64,000 nucleotides of DNA from HGM04593 sp045612305 (GCA_045612305.1 JAZKYU010000051.1:22914-86913), one strand, 5' to 3'. Shown: positions 28,301 to 36,684, counted from the stretch's first letter. Numbers and translations: made by a program. Notes: generated by a model from the letters alone, not told the origin.

Positions 28301-30263
28301 CGCCGCTAATCTTTTTAATTATAGCTTCGGCTATATGGTTTACATCGGCACCGGTTTCGTCGGCATAAAGCCCTGCCTGACGAATAAAATTATCCGAGTC
28401 GTATTTTCCCAAAAGAGCCTCCTCGCAACTTGCAATTTTGTTCTTGCGAAACTCCGAGCGGTTTACTATGAGAAAAGTATCCAAGTCCTTCGCTGTATTA
28501 AAATCGCGGGTAGCTACAAGGTTGCCTTTCTCGTCGAGAAGGTTGGCCTGATACTTGTCGCCAGCAAGTTTCTGCACAGAGCAGTCGACCACGACAGGGG
28601 TTGTGGTGCTCACCTTGTTCTCCACAAGATAGAGAAGCTTTGAACGGGTTGCCGCCGAAAGCCCGCGACTATTCATAAGTTTAAGATAAGCGCTTTTTAG
28701 ACCATCCAACTCTTTCGAGGTTTTTGGTGTAGAGGTTTTAAACGACTCTTCGAGCGAGGAGATAAAGATGCGCGGATCCACGCCTGCGTTGCTTATCTCG
28801 CGCGCCTCGCTGCTCGAAAGACGAAGTTTCGATTTTAATCGTCCGTCGGCACCAAGTTTTACGCTGGCACCCTTTGGACGCCAGTGTGCAAGACGCATCG
28901 CACCAAGTGTTGCAAGGCTTTCTCCATAGCCATACATAAGGTCTATGGGCTCAACATCAACACCCGAGAGTAAATCCCCAGCCTTGGAGCTTAATGTAAA
29001 CACGGCCGACTCAGCACCAAGCACACCAGCCGAAGCGGCCGCTTTTTTGCCGCCTGTCAAGCCACGAGAAAGTTCCTTAAGCGGTGTCCCCACGACACCC
29101 ACAGCAGCACCCGTTGCAAGGCCGTGGGCATAAGCATCGAGAGCCTTGCCCACATCTATACCCTCGTTATAAAGCAGGTCATCGGCCAAGCTGTTAGCCG
29201 CGTCGTAGCCACCAAGGGTGAGACCATGCGCAGCAGAACTTTGAGCTATCTTTGCGCCCATCTTACCCACCATCGCACGCTTTATTATACGCTCGGCCTC
29301 GGAGAGCGCCATACCACGCGAAGCATATTTTTTGCTCAAGTTGAGCGACAACCCTTTTACCACATTTGAGAGCGCACCGCCCACAGCTCTAGACGAAGCG
29401 CCACCTATAGCCGAGAAAGCGGGCATATCGACCGCAAGCGAGCCTATACCTGCAGCAAGATTTTCAAGCCTGTTTGCATCGTAGGCAGTAAGTCCCCTCC
29501 TGTTTATCTCGTCGTGAGAGGAAGAGGGTGAGTATGCTTTCTGGCCAAAGTTCACAAGCTTGCCGGTTAAAGAGTTATCTAAAGCGCTGCGCGCAATATA
29601 TTCTGCGCTGCTTTTGGGTGTAGCCTCGTCGACATACTCCCCCATCATACGCTCCTCTATCGCCGGCTTGAAAACCTTTTCCCTATATTTTTCGGGAGAA
29701 AGGCCCGCATAGTGTGCATAACTCCCGGCAACAGCATCAATCTCTTCGGCAGGGAGTTGTTGCATCGTCTTTTGCACAACACGGGCAGGGTCGGCCACAT
29801 CGCGCATAGCCCCTGCAGCTGCAACAGGGTCGGCACCGGCCACCGAGATACTATTCTTGTAGGCTTCGAGAGCACTACTCTTTGCCCCGGCTTTTTCTCT
29901 CTCAAAGACACCTTTTACACGGCTGTTGTAGTAACTGTCGGTTGCATCGTTTATAGCCCTGTCGGACATAACAAATTGACGGCGACGACGTAGCTCGTTA
30001 TCCTCGGGAACAATATAATCGCGTGCCGATGATATATACTCACTCGTGCGTTGTTCTGCGTTGAGGGGCGAGCTCCATCGTTCCTGCTCACTACCCATAT
30101 AGGCCGACAGCTCATCCATAGAGGAGGTTAAGTTTTCCTTCTCTACACCATCTACAGAGCCTTTATAACCATCGTTTGCCACACTCTCTAAAAAAGAATC
30201 TCTCACCTTTTTATGTTTGGAATTTTCATAACCATAAATTCCGTTGTTTTCTGAACTTCTCAT
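25341..30263 (-). CDS. Very large phage internal-virion/polyvalent-type protein with HEIVGH putative metallopeptidase site
   Basis: A 1640-residue protein without a signal peptide. Residues about 260-460 are Gly/Ala-rich amphipathic segments (LAAGIGSLAVDMPAFSAIGG, YAHGLATGAAVGVVGTPL), as in proteins ejected with phage DNA. Near residue 899 is TVVHEIVGHRGLSN, an HExxxH-type motif seen in large polyvalent proteins of phages and conjugative elements and read as a zincin-like peptidase. The C-terminal 700 residues are mainly helical and charged. The ATG overlaps the previous stop as TAATG, so translation is coupled. Gene order (two smaller internal proteins, this, portal) fits a podovirus ejection module. 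The function is inferred; the catalytic site is unverified. Confidence 0.7.
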   Translation of the reverse strand: MRSSENNGIYGYENSKHKKVRDSFLESVANDGYKGSVDGVEKENLTSSMDELSAYMGSEQERWSSPLNAEQRTSEYISSARDYIVPEDNELRRRRQFVMSDRAINDATDSYYNSRVKGVFEREKAGAKSSALEAYKNSISVAGADPVAAAGAMRDVADPARVVQKTMQQLPAEEIDAVAGSYAHYAGLSPEKYREKVFKPAIEERMMGEYVDEATPKSSAEYIARSALDNSLTGKLVNFGQKAYSPSSSHDEINRRGLTAYDANRLENLAAGIGSLAVDMPAFSAIGGASSRAVGGALSNVVKGLSLNLSKKYASRGMALSEAERIIKRAMVGKMGAKIAQSSAAHGLTLGGYDAANSLADDLLYNEGIDVGKALDAYAHGLATGAAVGVVGTPLKELSRGLTGGKKAAASAGVLGAESAVFTLSSKAGDLLSGVDVEPIDLMYGYGESLATLGAMRLAHWRPKGASVKLGADGRLKSKLRLSSSEAREISNAGVDPRIFISSLEESFKTSTPKTSKELDGLKSAYLKLMNSRGLSAATRSKLLYLVENKVSTTTPVVVDCSVQKLAGDKYQANLLDEKGNLVATRDFNTAKDLDTFLIVNRSEFRKNKIASCEEALLGKYDSDNFIRQAGLYADETGADVNHIAEAIIKKISGEELNRKENKIIADISRRSAYGDKGVGVKLYNLRKQLENEYNLNEGSLLAAVNRKAYRCSEAENRALDKYLSIMQKEVQNIENGVSREQYSALETEVKNSPYAGLGNEAIKSRERERYVNFVNADEAGWMNRNSYPDVLEGLGDGPSSRIKVPANWDKPYAWSFSGLRNSNEDMQRYRQRAEEMAESLGSKLNFLVDERELSNVVDDAEYNSKIRAVGWLDNSTGKVYINLPNVKNMEELERTVVHEIVGHRGLSNLFGEYIFDFYDELYNMADTEVREGIKEIGAKYPVKKGYIPVEEYLAHLAEKNYHTRKERTFLDKVKNFVNDRLESLNLVSSNKSKVTTKELCRMLADHHDAMLKRVKPDDYRAKVFKKFPSANLDVNYYDTEAFNKGIKQRIANNTLFENTPDFLMDDKKLLYDEHIERYKNKKAENAYRFIGERGADNLSEAENGRLNEVYLLKEAKEMEKRGATPQEIWEETSWARGADGLWRSEIEYDTMQTNDFIYNQLSVQEPQKASIYKKIVEKPSELRSADENKFIANLFKDNASLFKNLRVRDVVSDPLLYAAYPELAHLPVKVAKHIPEHSYYDAKNQTLYINQATLEQPDLLAKTIVKPVQQMIQHYEGFEKSVSLLRSDIQDTFSDEYMEAVLAVRALDNIYSKGKNMGIAPQMESVFKEKYGVFSQEFKKMYPSINEYIFSKMSGKPLSFMGNVEARNVMERQSLSYPERMLRHPSSTEDYPRDKQISVENFGKIRKMLSGPMDMIYENIMNNQHTRPIRLSKTSKKADELNLTPIERRVLEAQYDNMSSKFIDAYIALRKNTNMSETEALNAASDILDELAMQYIKSVEREGLHKPAENMGYYGDAFYTHSYKPKRNYDDLKDVERKLKQAALPAESKARRREYYRDLLQRTFDEKKNKWVELIEDYFEAIDKRGKINIDEDETLDTSWKEKYGYDVAPLETIADELLEKLKEKRYKNRAEDEENYMN

Positions 30264-31051
30264 TATTTATTATCTTTTTTGTTATCTATGTACCACGTTG
30301 GGGTTTTTATATTCTCTATCTTGCGCACTATATTCTCATAAGGCTTTCCATAGCCCGAAGCCACAGGTTTATGGGTCGAAGGTTTTAAAAACGTTGGGGC
30401 CGCAAGAGGGCTCTTATTGCCAAAAAGGATGGGGTTGCCCTCGTTTAGCACACCGTTATTATCTTTTTTGTTATCTATGTACCACGTTGGGTTTTTTATA
30501 TTCTCAATCTTGCGCACTATATTCTCATAAGGCTTTCCATAACCCGAAGCCACAGGTTTATAGGTCGAAGGTTTTAAAAACATTGGGGCCGCAAGAGAGC
30601 TCTTACTACCAAAAAGGATGGGGTTGCCCTCGTTTAGCACACCGTTAAAATATTTCACAGTTGCAGGCCTTACAGTTTCTGGGCTTTTAACCTCTGCAGG
30701 CTTTACAATTGCAGGCATTACAGTTTCTTGACTTTTAGCCTCTGCAGGTTTCTCGGTCTCCTTGCTCTTAAGTTTTTCGGTAGCAAGCGCACCTTTATAA
30801 TCTATCATAGCCTTGCGATAGCGCTCTGCAGCCTCGTCAAAACGGCTTGCAACCTCGCCCGCAACAGAGCGACCAACAACGTCGTATCGTAGCCCCTTAC
30901 TACGCCCCACCTGCGCAAGGAGATTTGTAGCAAAATCGACTATTGCAGCAGCTGTGCGCTTGCGTTCGTTTCTCCTATATTCGCGACGAGCCTCCTTCAA
31001 ATAATTCAGCATCGCATCGGGGTCTTTACCGGAGTAATTACTTCTATACAT
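30263..31051 (-). CDS. Phage-like internal protein with a 63-residue tandem repeat
   Basis: A 262-residue protein. The N-terminal 100 residues (LNYLKEARREYRRNERKRTA, RFDEAAERYRKAMIDYKGA) are helical and basic, as in small internal virion proteins. A proline/lysine-rich linker with repeated PAxVKxxET-like units follows. The C-terminal half is two near-identical copies of a 63-residue unit starting NGVLNEGNPILFG and ending PTWYIDNKKDN. The DNA repeat is listed separately. It is the second gene of the portal operon; its stop overlaps the next start. The family is not recognised and the virion role comes from context. Confidence 0.6.
   Translation of the reverse strand: MYRSNYSGKDPDAMLNYLKEARREYRRNERKRTAAAIVDFATNLLAQVGRSKGLRYDVVGRSVAGEVASRFDEAAERYRKAMIDYKGALATEKLKSKETEKPAEAKSQETVMPAIVKPAEVKSPETVRPATVKYFNGVLNEGNPILFGSKSSLAAPMFLKPSTYKPVASGYGKPYENIVRKIENIKNPTWYIDNKKDNNGVLNEGNPILFGNKSPLAAPTFLKPSTHKPVASGYGKPYENIVRKIENIKTPTWYIDNKKDNK
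30270..30647. repeat. Two tandem copies of a 189-bp direct repeat inside a coding region
   Basis: Copy 1 is about 30270-30458 and copy 2 about 30459-30647; landmarks such as GTTATCTATGTACCACGTTG and ACCGTTA recur exactly 189 bases apart. The copies differ at few positions (for example KSSLAAPMF against KSPLAAPTF in the protein), so the duplication is recent or kept homogeneous. The period is 63 codons, keeping frame. Confidence 0.95.
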
Positions 31052-31064
31052 AGTTTCACACTAG

Positions 31065-31592
31065 TTAAATATCGGTCTCATTGCCCCAATTAAGCCCCAT
31101 AAGCGCATCTTTGAAGAGGTCGAAGCCGTTGCTGGCACTCTGCGCTGCCATCTTCTCGTCGAGCGAAAGGTTTGAAATTTGTTGAGCAGCAAGCCCCTGT
31201 TGGTTTTTTAAATGCGTTGCATCGACCTCTCGTTTTATCGCATCGCTCTGCGAGGCGATATTGCTCATCATACTATCGAGCATATTCATTCCCTGTTGGT
31301 TACGAGCTATAGTAAGTTCTGGCGTTGCACCGTTTATTGCGGCATACGCTCTGTTTTGCTCGTTCTGTTTGCGGAGAGTATTTTCAACCCTCTTTATAGC
31401 CGCACGCGAACTTGTGCTGTTGAGATAATCACTAAAATAGTTTCTTCGATACCAGCTGTCCTCCAAGCGGGCCGCATCCCTGAGAAGTTTCTCTTGTTTG
31501 TGTCGCGCCTTGCTCGAGTCGAACATACCTTTAACACCCGAATAGAGCCCAAGTGCCCCATTCACTCCCGATAAAATTGAAAATACATCCAT
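31065..31592 (-). CDS. Small phage-like internal/virion protein, first gene of the portal operon
   Basis: A 175-residue protein: a short N-terminal hydrophobic stretch (MDVFSILSGVNGALGLYSGV), then a long helical, charged, Gln/Asn-rich body (NTLRKQNEQNRAYAAING, NMLDSMMSNIASQSDAI) resembling internal core proteins of podoviruses. A longer reading from 31634 is possible, but that ATG lies inside the promoter at 31604-31651, so 31592 is preferred; A-rich GCAAAAAAACTT precedes it. It heads the operon 31592-23366. Assignment rests on composition and neighbours. Confidence 0.6.
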   Translation of the reverse strand: MDVFSILSGVNGALGLYSGVKGMFDSSKARHKQEKLLRDAARLEDSWYRRNYFSDYLNSTSSRAAIKRVENTLRKQNEQNRAYAAINGATPELTIARNQQGMNMLDSMMSNIASQSDAIKREVDATHLKNQQGLAAQQISNLSLDEKMAAQSASNGFDLFKDALMGLNWGNETDI

Positions 31593-31603
31593 AAGTTTTT
31601 TTG

Positions 31604-31651
31604 CTGCAAAAGAAATAACAAAACCGCCCAACAAGGTTGCGATATTAACAA
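31604..31651 (-). promoter_or_regulatory. Shared particle-gene promoter, copy A (portal operon)
   Basis: On the plus strand, GGTTGCGATATTAACAA (31635-31651) is followed at lower coordinates by an 11-base gap and a block that on the minus strand reads TTTTGTTATTTCTTTTGCAG (31623-31604). The same two blocks at the same spacing occur at 50060-50107 and 63382-63428. The usual TA of the -7 box is not in register, suggesting dependence on an activator or special sigma factor (inference). Confidence 0.75.
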
Positions 31652-31672
31652 AATGCGCTTATTTTCAATAAA

Positions 31673-31717
31673 TTAGCATTTCAGCAACCTACTTTTTCAT
31701 TTTCGATGTATCTTCGC
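31673..31717 (+). promoter_or_regulatory. Probable shared particle-gene promoter, divergent copy
   Basis: TTAGCATTTCAGCAACC (31673-31689) matches 12 of 17 positions of the shared upstream block read in this direction. 23 bases later comes TATCTTCGC, close to the -7 box and to the TTTGC end of the other copies (spacing 24 there). It precedes the small gene at 31735. Confidence 0.5.
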
Positions 31718-31734
31718 AGATAAAGATAAAATTT

Positions 31735-31980
31735 ATGGTAAAAGGCAGAAAAAACGGTTGTGTAACCATAGACGATGTACACAACGAAACACTCTCACTT
31801 TTCCATCGCCTCATACAAAGGCTCGAAAAGTTGACGGTGAATTGCGAAGACCCCGGTACTATAAATCAGGCACTGAAAACCACAGCCGATTTTCTTGTTA
31901 AGCTTAACAAAGAGAGAGAGCAAAGCGATGATAATATTGGTGCGTTGCTACAACAAACGCTGAAAGGTATAGAAGGATGA
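31735..31980 (+). CDS. Small hypothetical protein divergent from the portal operon
   Basis: An 81-residue acidic, helical protein (DDVHNETLSLFHRLIQRLEK, TINQALKTTADFLVKLNKER). No family is recognised. It shares the divergent regulatory region with the portal operon and ends before a long hairpin. A small virion or packaging accessory role is possible from context only. Confidence 0.6.
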   Translation: MVKGRKNGCVTIDDVHNETLSLFHRLIQRLEKLTVNCEDPGTINQALKTTADFLVKLNKEREQSDDNIGALLQQTLKGIEG

Positions 31981-32003
31981 GTTGTGTGCCGTGAGGGGGT
32001 AAA

Positions 32004-32043
32004 AAAATATGGTGTACCTATGCGCATAGGTACACCATATTTT
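32004..32043. terminator. Bidirectional terminator, 40-base perfect palindrome
   Basis: The arms start AAAATATGGTGTACCTATGC and pair without a mismatch. It lies between the convergent genes ending at 31980 and 32070 and isolates the phage-like block from the ATP synthase region. Confidence 0.9.
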
Positions 32044-32069
32044 GTATTAAAAAAGAAAATTTTGCGTCT

Positions 32070-33152
32070 CTATCTCTTCACCCGTTCACATACATCATTA
32101 AAAGATGTACCACGATAAGATATTCTGCCATCAGCATCGACCAAAATATAATAAGGCACTTTGTCTATACCATAACGCGACAAGATGGGAGAACCCCACC
32201 CTTTTAAATCGTTCAGGTGAGCACCCTTTAAGCCTGCAGTTGCAGAACGCCACATATTATAGTCTCCATCTATAGACACGCTCACAACCTCAACATCGTC
32301 GAGCATATTTGAAAGAGCCGCCTGAGCCTCCATCGCACTCTTGCTGCTGCTCACCCACACGCTTAACACCACAGGCTTGCCTTTGCCTACAAAACTCGAC
32401 AAGGATTGTTGCACACCGTTTGTGTCGGGCATAGTAATATTGATATAAGGGGTGCCCACAGCGCTTGCTACTTGTGCACTATAGATGCTGTTTATATAAA
32501 GGAGAACGTTATCCACATACTCCTTAGAGAGCCCCTTAATAAATTGCAAGCCTCGCGACGGCTCTATTATATCCATATACTCCTTTATTAGATGCGCCGC
32601 GAGAATATTATCTATATTGCTCGCAATAGCTCTGTAGAGCACCTCGCGATAGCGATACGAGGTTACAGCCATAACATCGTTGGCCTCCTTTACTCCAAGT
32701 TGAGAGAGTGTGGGCGTTTCGGCTTTTTTGCTATAGTAACGAGCATACACCTGCATCGCAATCTCCATTGTATCGCGACAAGCCTGCAAAGCATCGTTGA
32801 GCGGCGTGCCCGACACACGATAATACTCGGGAAGCACCTTTATGGCAACATCACCACCCTCGGCTATAAAATTTATTTTGCGGGCCACGTTACCATCGGG
32901 CGTAGCAGTAACCACATTACACACAGCCGGCAGGTTTATATTACCTGCAAGGACAAAACGGCCGTCAACAACAGTTGTGCTCGCCACAACCCTTGCCACG
33001 CTGTTCTCGTCGGGCAACATTAGATATATATTCTCGCCATCGTTTATACCCCCCTCTATAGTGCCTTGCACACACACATTATGGTTAACGCTTTTACCAC
33101 ACGATGCAAGGAGAAGAAAAGAACAGAATATTAAGCTTATAAAATTTTTCAT
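32070..33152 (-). CDS. Lipoprotein with DUF4369-like and thioredoxin-like domains
   Basis: A 360-residue predicted lipoprotein: MKNFISLIFCSFLLLASC ends in a lipobox. The N-terminal part (CVQGTIEGGINDGENIYLML...VDGRFVLAGNINLP) is the beta-rich DUF4369 pattern. The C-terminal part (GKPVVLSVWVSSSKSAMEA, ILSRYGIDKVPYYILVDADG, YRGTSFNDV) has the thioredoxin fold of TlpA/AhpC-like periplasmic proteins. The CxxC redox site is absent (SSSK in its place), so it is probably not a thiol oxidoreductase. It starts 16 bases after atpG and may be read from the atp transcript. Start chosen for the signal peptide. Confidence 0.8.
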   Translation of the reverse strand: MKNFISLIFCSFLLLASCGKSVNHNVCVQGTIEGGINDGENIYLMLPDENSVARVVASTTVVDGRFVLAGNINLPAVCNVVTATPDGNVARKINFIAEGGDVAIKVLPEYYRVSGTPLNDALQACRDTMEIAMQVYARYYSKKAETPTLSQLGVKEANDVMAVTSYRYREVLYRAIASNIDNILAAHLIKEYMDIIEPSRGLQFIKGLSKEYVDNVLLYINSIYSAQVASAVGTPYINITMPDTNGVQQSLSSFVGKGKPVVLSVWVSSSKSAMEAQAALSNMLDDVEVVSVSIDGDYNMWRSATAGLKGAHLNDLKGWGSPILSRYGIDKVPYYILVDADGRISYRGTSFNDVCERVKR

Positions 33153-33168
33153 TTTAAAATTGTTTTCA

Positions 33169-34029
33169 TCAGTTTGCGCTACCGGCAACAATATCGAGTA
33201 GCTCGTTTGTGATAGCCTGCTGACGCCCCTTGTTATACTCGAGCACGAGGTCGGATATAAGGTCGGAGGCGTTATCTGTTGCCACCTGCATAGCAAGCAT
33301 ACGAGCAGCGTGCTCGGCTGCTGCAGAGTCGAGCAAAGCCGTGTAGAGACGAAGCACTGCCACCTTGGGCAAGAGCTGTTGCAAAAGTTCTTCGGGCGAA
33401 GGCTCCACAATAAAATCGTTGGTTGTGCCCCCTGTAGCATCTTCATCGGCTGTAAAGGAGAGAGGCAAGAGCACCTCACTCACAATCTGCTGCTTTGCCG
33501 CAGAGATAAAGCGTGTATATATAATCTCTACCCTGTCGAGCGTGCCTGCAAGGAAGCGCTCCATAAGGTCGGTTGCGATGCCAGCAACAACATCGTAAGA
33601 AGCGGCTGCGGCCTGCTCCACAAGAGCCGAGTTGACCTCGAGCCCCACCTTGTGCAGAGCGCCGGCTATCTTCTTGCCCACAGGCAAAATTTCCACAGCA
33701 ACACCTGCTGCAGTATATTTTTCGACAGCCTCTTTAGTTTCACGTATTATGTTGGAGTTAAAACTACCACAAAGCCCCGAATGCGACGACACGGCAACTA
33801 TAGCCACAGACTTCGCCTCGCGTACATCGGTATAAGGGGTTTGCGGTGCGTGCTCGCCAGAGAGAAAAGCCGACAAGATATCGCTCAACTTCTGCCCATA
33901 GGGGTGCAAATTTTCTATCGCACTTTGAGCACGACGAAGCTTTGCCGCAGAGATAAGCTTCATAGCCGAAGTTATCTTCTGCGTGTTTTTCACCGATTGT
34001 ATGCGTTGCTTTATCTCTTTAAGATTCAT
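33169..34029 (-). CDS. atpG: ATP synthase F1 gamma subunit
   Basis: Central rotor stalk of F1. The 286 residues begin MNLKEIKQRIQSVKNTQKIT, the diagnostic N-terminal helix, and end with the C-terminal helix ASDLISDLVLEYNKGRQQAITNE. VSSHSGLCGSFNSNI is the conserved core. Last subunit gene of the operon, eight bases after atpA. Confidence 0.97.
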   Translation of the reverse strand: MNLKEIKQRIQSVKNTQKITSAMKLISAAKLRRAQSAIENLHPYGQKLSDILSAFLSGEHAPQTPYTDVREAKSVAIVAVSSHSGLCGSFNSNIIRETKEAVEKYTAAGVAVEILPVGKKIAGALHKVGLEVNSALVEQAAAASYDVVAGIATDLMERFLAGTLDRVEIIYTRFISAAKQQIVSEVLLPLSFTADEDATGGTTNDFIVEPSPEELLQQLLPKVAVLRLYTALLDSAAAEHAARMLAMQVATDNASDLISDLVLEYNKGRQQAITNELLDIVAGSAN

Positions 34030-34037
34030 CGCCGTAA

Positions 34038-35618
34038 TTAGTTAAGCGTTGCAGTTATATCGTTTGCCACACCCTCTATAATTTTCACAACATCGTCGTC
34101 CATAACGCCCGAGGACAACTTGTCCAAAACATCCTCTTTGTGACGAGAGCGCATAACATCGAGGAAAAGTTCCTCAAACTCTTTTACTTTCTCCTGCGGC
34201 ACCTTGCTCAAGAGGTTGTTCACACCACAATAGAGTATCGCTATCTGCTCCTCTACGGGCATGGGAGAGTATTGTGGTTGCACAAGCAAAGCGTTGTTTT
34301 TGCGACCGCGGTCTATAACCATCTTAGTCACAGGGTCCATATCGCTGCCGAACTTTGCAAACGCCTCGAGCTCGCGGAACTGCGCCTGGTCTATTTTGAG
34401 TGTTCCGGCAACCTTCTTCATAGATTTTATCTGTGCGTTACCTCCCACACGCGACACCGATATACCCACGTTCACCGCAGGACGGAAACCTTGGTTAAAC
34501 AGGTCGCTCTCCAGGTATATCTGGCCGTCGGTAATAGAAATTACGTTAGTAGGTATATAGGCCGACACGTCGCCAGCCTGAGTCTCAATTATGGGCAACG
34601 CTGTGAGCGAGCCACCACCCTTGACACGACCATTCAAACATTCGGGTAGGTCGTTCATCTGCTCGGCAACCTCTTGCTGGTTTATAATCTTTGCTGCACG
34701 CTCGAGCAAACGCGAGTGAAGATAAAAGACATCACCCGGGTAGGCCTCACGGCCCGAAGGACGGCGCAAGATGAGCGACACCTCACGGTAGGCCACAGCC
34801 TGCTTCGAGAGGTCGTCATAAACCACAAGCGCGTGGCGCCCTGTATCGCGGAAGTACTCACCAATAGCAGCACCGGCCATAGGCGCATAATACTGCATCG
34901 CAGCTGTGTCGGCCGCAGTTGCAACAACTACAACCGTGTAGTCCATCGCGCCGTGCTTGCGCAAAGTATTTACAATCGAAGCTACAGTTGAGCCCTTCTG
35001 GCCTATAGCAACATATATGCAATAAACAGGCTTGCCTGCTTCGTAGTTGGCACGTTGGTTGATGATTGTATCGATAGCTATCGCGGTTTTTCCTGTCTGG
35101 CGGTCGCCTATAATAAGCTCGCGCTGCCCGCGACCGATAGGTATCATCGAGTCTATGGATTTTAACCCCGTCTGCAAAGGCTCGGTCACCGGCTGGCGAT
35201 ATATAACTCCGGGAGCTTTGCGGTCGAGCGGCATGTCGCACATATCGCCCTGTATATCTCCCTTTCCATCGAGAGGCTCACCAAGAGGGTTTATAACACG
35301 ACCAAGCATCTCGTCGCACACATTTATCGATGCTATGCGCCCTGTACGCTTCACGGTCATGCCCTCTTTAATCTTGTCGGTGGGGCCAAGCAATATAGCG
35401 CCCACGTTATCCTCCTCGAGATTCATCACGATGGCCTTTATGCCGTTGTCAAACTCGAGCAGTTCCTCGGCCTCGGCGTTGTTCAAACCATAGATGTGTA
35501 CAACACCATCGCTAACTTGCAACACCGTTCCCACCTCGTCGTAACGGGCGTTGTTGTTGCTCCCTTTTAGTTGTTCGAGAAGCACAGCCGACACTTCGCT
35601 GGGTTTTATATTCATCAC
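34038..35618 (-). CDS. atpA: ATP synthase F1 alpha subunit
   Basis: Non-catalytic nucleotide-binding subunit of the F1 hexamer. The 526 residues contain Walker A GDRQTGKTAIAIDTI and the alpha signature region SVSRVGGNAQIKSMKKVAG, with ALVVYDDLSKQAVAYRE between. The start overlaps the atpH stop by four bases (ATGA), indicating coupled translation. Confidence 0.98.
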   Translation of the reverse strand: MMNIKPSEVSAVLLEQLKGSNNNARYDEVGTVLQVSDGVVHIYGLNNAEAEELLEFDNGIKAIVMNLEEDNVGAILLGPTDKIKEGMTVKRTGRIASINVCDEMLGRVINPLGEPLDGKGDIQGDMCDMPLDRKAPGVIYRQPVTEPLQTGLKSIDSMIPIGRGQRELIIGDRQTGKTAIAIDTIINQRANYEAGKPVYCIYVAIGQKGSTVASIVNTLRKHGAMDYTVVVVATAADTAAMQYYAPMAGAAIGEYFRDTGRHALVVYDDLSKQAVAYREVSLILRRPSGREAYPGDVFYLHSRLLERAAKIINQQEVAEQMNDLPECLNGRVKGGGSLTALPIIETQAGDVSAYIPTNVISITDGQIYLESDLFNQGFRPAVNVGISVSRVGGNAQIKSMKKVAGTLKIDQAQFRELEAFAKFGSDMDPVTKMVIDRGRKNNALLVQPQYSPMPVEEQIAILYCGVNNLLSKVPQEKVKEFEELFLDVMRSRHKEDVLDKLSSGVMDDDVVKIIEGVANDITATLN

Positions 35619-36166
35619 ACTATTTTCTTGTTTGTTTTTACAATATTTTTCTTAATCTCGGCAAGCTGTGAGGTTACACTTGCGTCGAGGCGAGTATTGT
35701 TGGCCTCACACACAAAACCACCTATTATTGAGTTGTCGACAATGTTTTTTATCTCCACCTCATTACCGCCCAAATTCTCGACAAGGCGTTCTATCTTCTC
35801 TTGCAAAGAGGTGCGGAGAGGGGTGGCTGTTGTTAGTTTTATTGCAACAACTTTTTTGTCCTCACGGTATATGTTTATGTAGGAGTATACCATATACAGC
35901 AACATATCCTCGCGAGCCGCTTTTATAACGAGAGAGGCAAAACGCTCGAACGCTTGCGAGGGAGCATCGACCATAGAGCACAGCAGATGCACCTTCTCGG
36001 CGTTGCTCTTCGAAGGGTTTTTCAGCATTACAGGCAGGTCTTTCATATTGCGCAAAACATCTTTGAGCTGCAACATATTTCTATACACGGCAGCTTCGGC
36101 CTTAAGCTCTTTGGCATACTTATAAAGAGCTTCGGCATAACGCAAAGAGAGAGTTCCTACATTCAT
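35615..36166 (-). CDS. atpH: ATP synthase delta subunit (OSCP)
   Basis: Peripheral stalk subunit linking b to F1. The 183 residues start LSLRYAEALYKYAKELKAE, the usual N-terminal helix, and end IVDNSIIGGFVCEANNTRLD, the conserved C-terminal motif. It overlaps atpF and atpA by four bases each. Confidence 0.95.
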   Translation of the reverse strand: MNVGTLSLRYAEALYKYAKELKAEAAVYRNMLQLKDVLRNMKDLPVMLKNPSKSNAEKVHLLCSMVDAPSQAFERFASLVIKAAREDMLLYMVYSYINIYREDKKVVAIKLTTATPLRTSLQEKIERLVENLGGNEVEIKNIVDNSIIGGFVCEANNTRLDASVTSQLAEIKKNIVKTNKKIV

Positions 36167-36672
36167 TTTTCCCTGTCTTTTTTGGCAAGCACCTCGTCTA
36201 CAAGCTTTTCTGTATAGGCCTGTTGAGCCTCATCGCTCGACAAGTCGCGACGCAGTATTTTGGTAGCGATACCCAAAGAGAGCTCGGCCACGGTGTTGCG
36301 TATATCGTTCAACGCGGCCTCTTTCTCTTGTTCTATGAGCCTACGCGCATCGGCAAGCATTTTTGCGCCCTCGGCCTCGGCTTTCTCGCGAGCCTCTTTT
36401 ATGAGTTGCTCACGCGCTTCGGTTGCAGCACGCAAAATACGGTTTTGCTCCTCACGCGCCGACTTTAGTAACGCTTCGCCCTCTTCCTGGATACCGGCAA
36501 GCCTTTCGTTAGCCTCTTTTGCATTTTTCAGCGACTCGTCGATGAAGCGCTTACGCTCCTCTATCATCGATGTTATAGCCGGAAAAGCATATTTTGCAAG
36601 GATAAAAAAGACTATCCCAAATGCAACAAGCATCCAGAAAAGAAGACCTGCATCGGGTAATAAAATAGACAT
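36163..36672 (-). CDS. atpF: ATP synthase Fo b subunit
   Basis: Membrane-anchored stator of the peripheral stalk. The 169 residues have one N-terminal membrane helix (LLFWMLVAFGIVFFILAKYAF) and a long charged coiled coil with many Ala, Glu and Lys (LIKEAREKAEAEGAKMLADA). Length is normal. Confidence 0.95.
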   Translation of the reverse strand: MSILLPDAGLLFWMLVAFGIVFFILAKYAFPAITSMIEERKRFIDESLKNAKEANERLAGIQEEGEALLKSAREEQNRILRAATEAREQLIKEAREKAEAEGAKMLADARRLIEQEKEAALNDIRNTVAELSLGIATKILRRDLSSDEAQQAYTEKLVDEVLAKKDREK

Positions 36673-36684
36673 CCTCTATGTTTT

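Noticed and set aside
30244..30648. 134-codon plus-strand frame with an internal repeat
   Set aside because: It mirrors the 189-bp repeat of the minus-strand virion-like gene and has no start context of its own.
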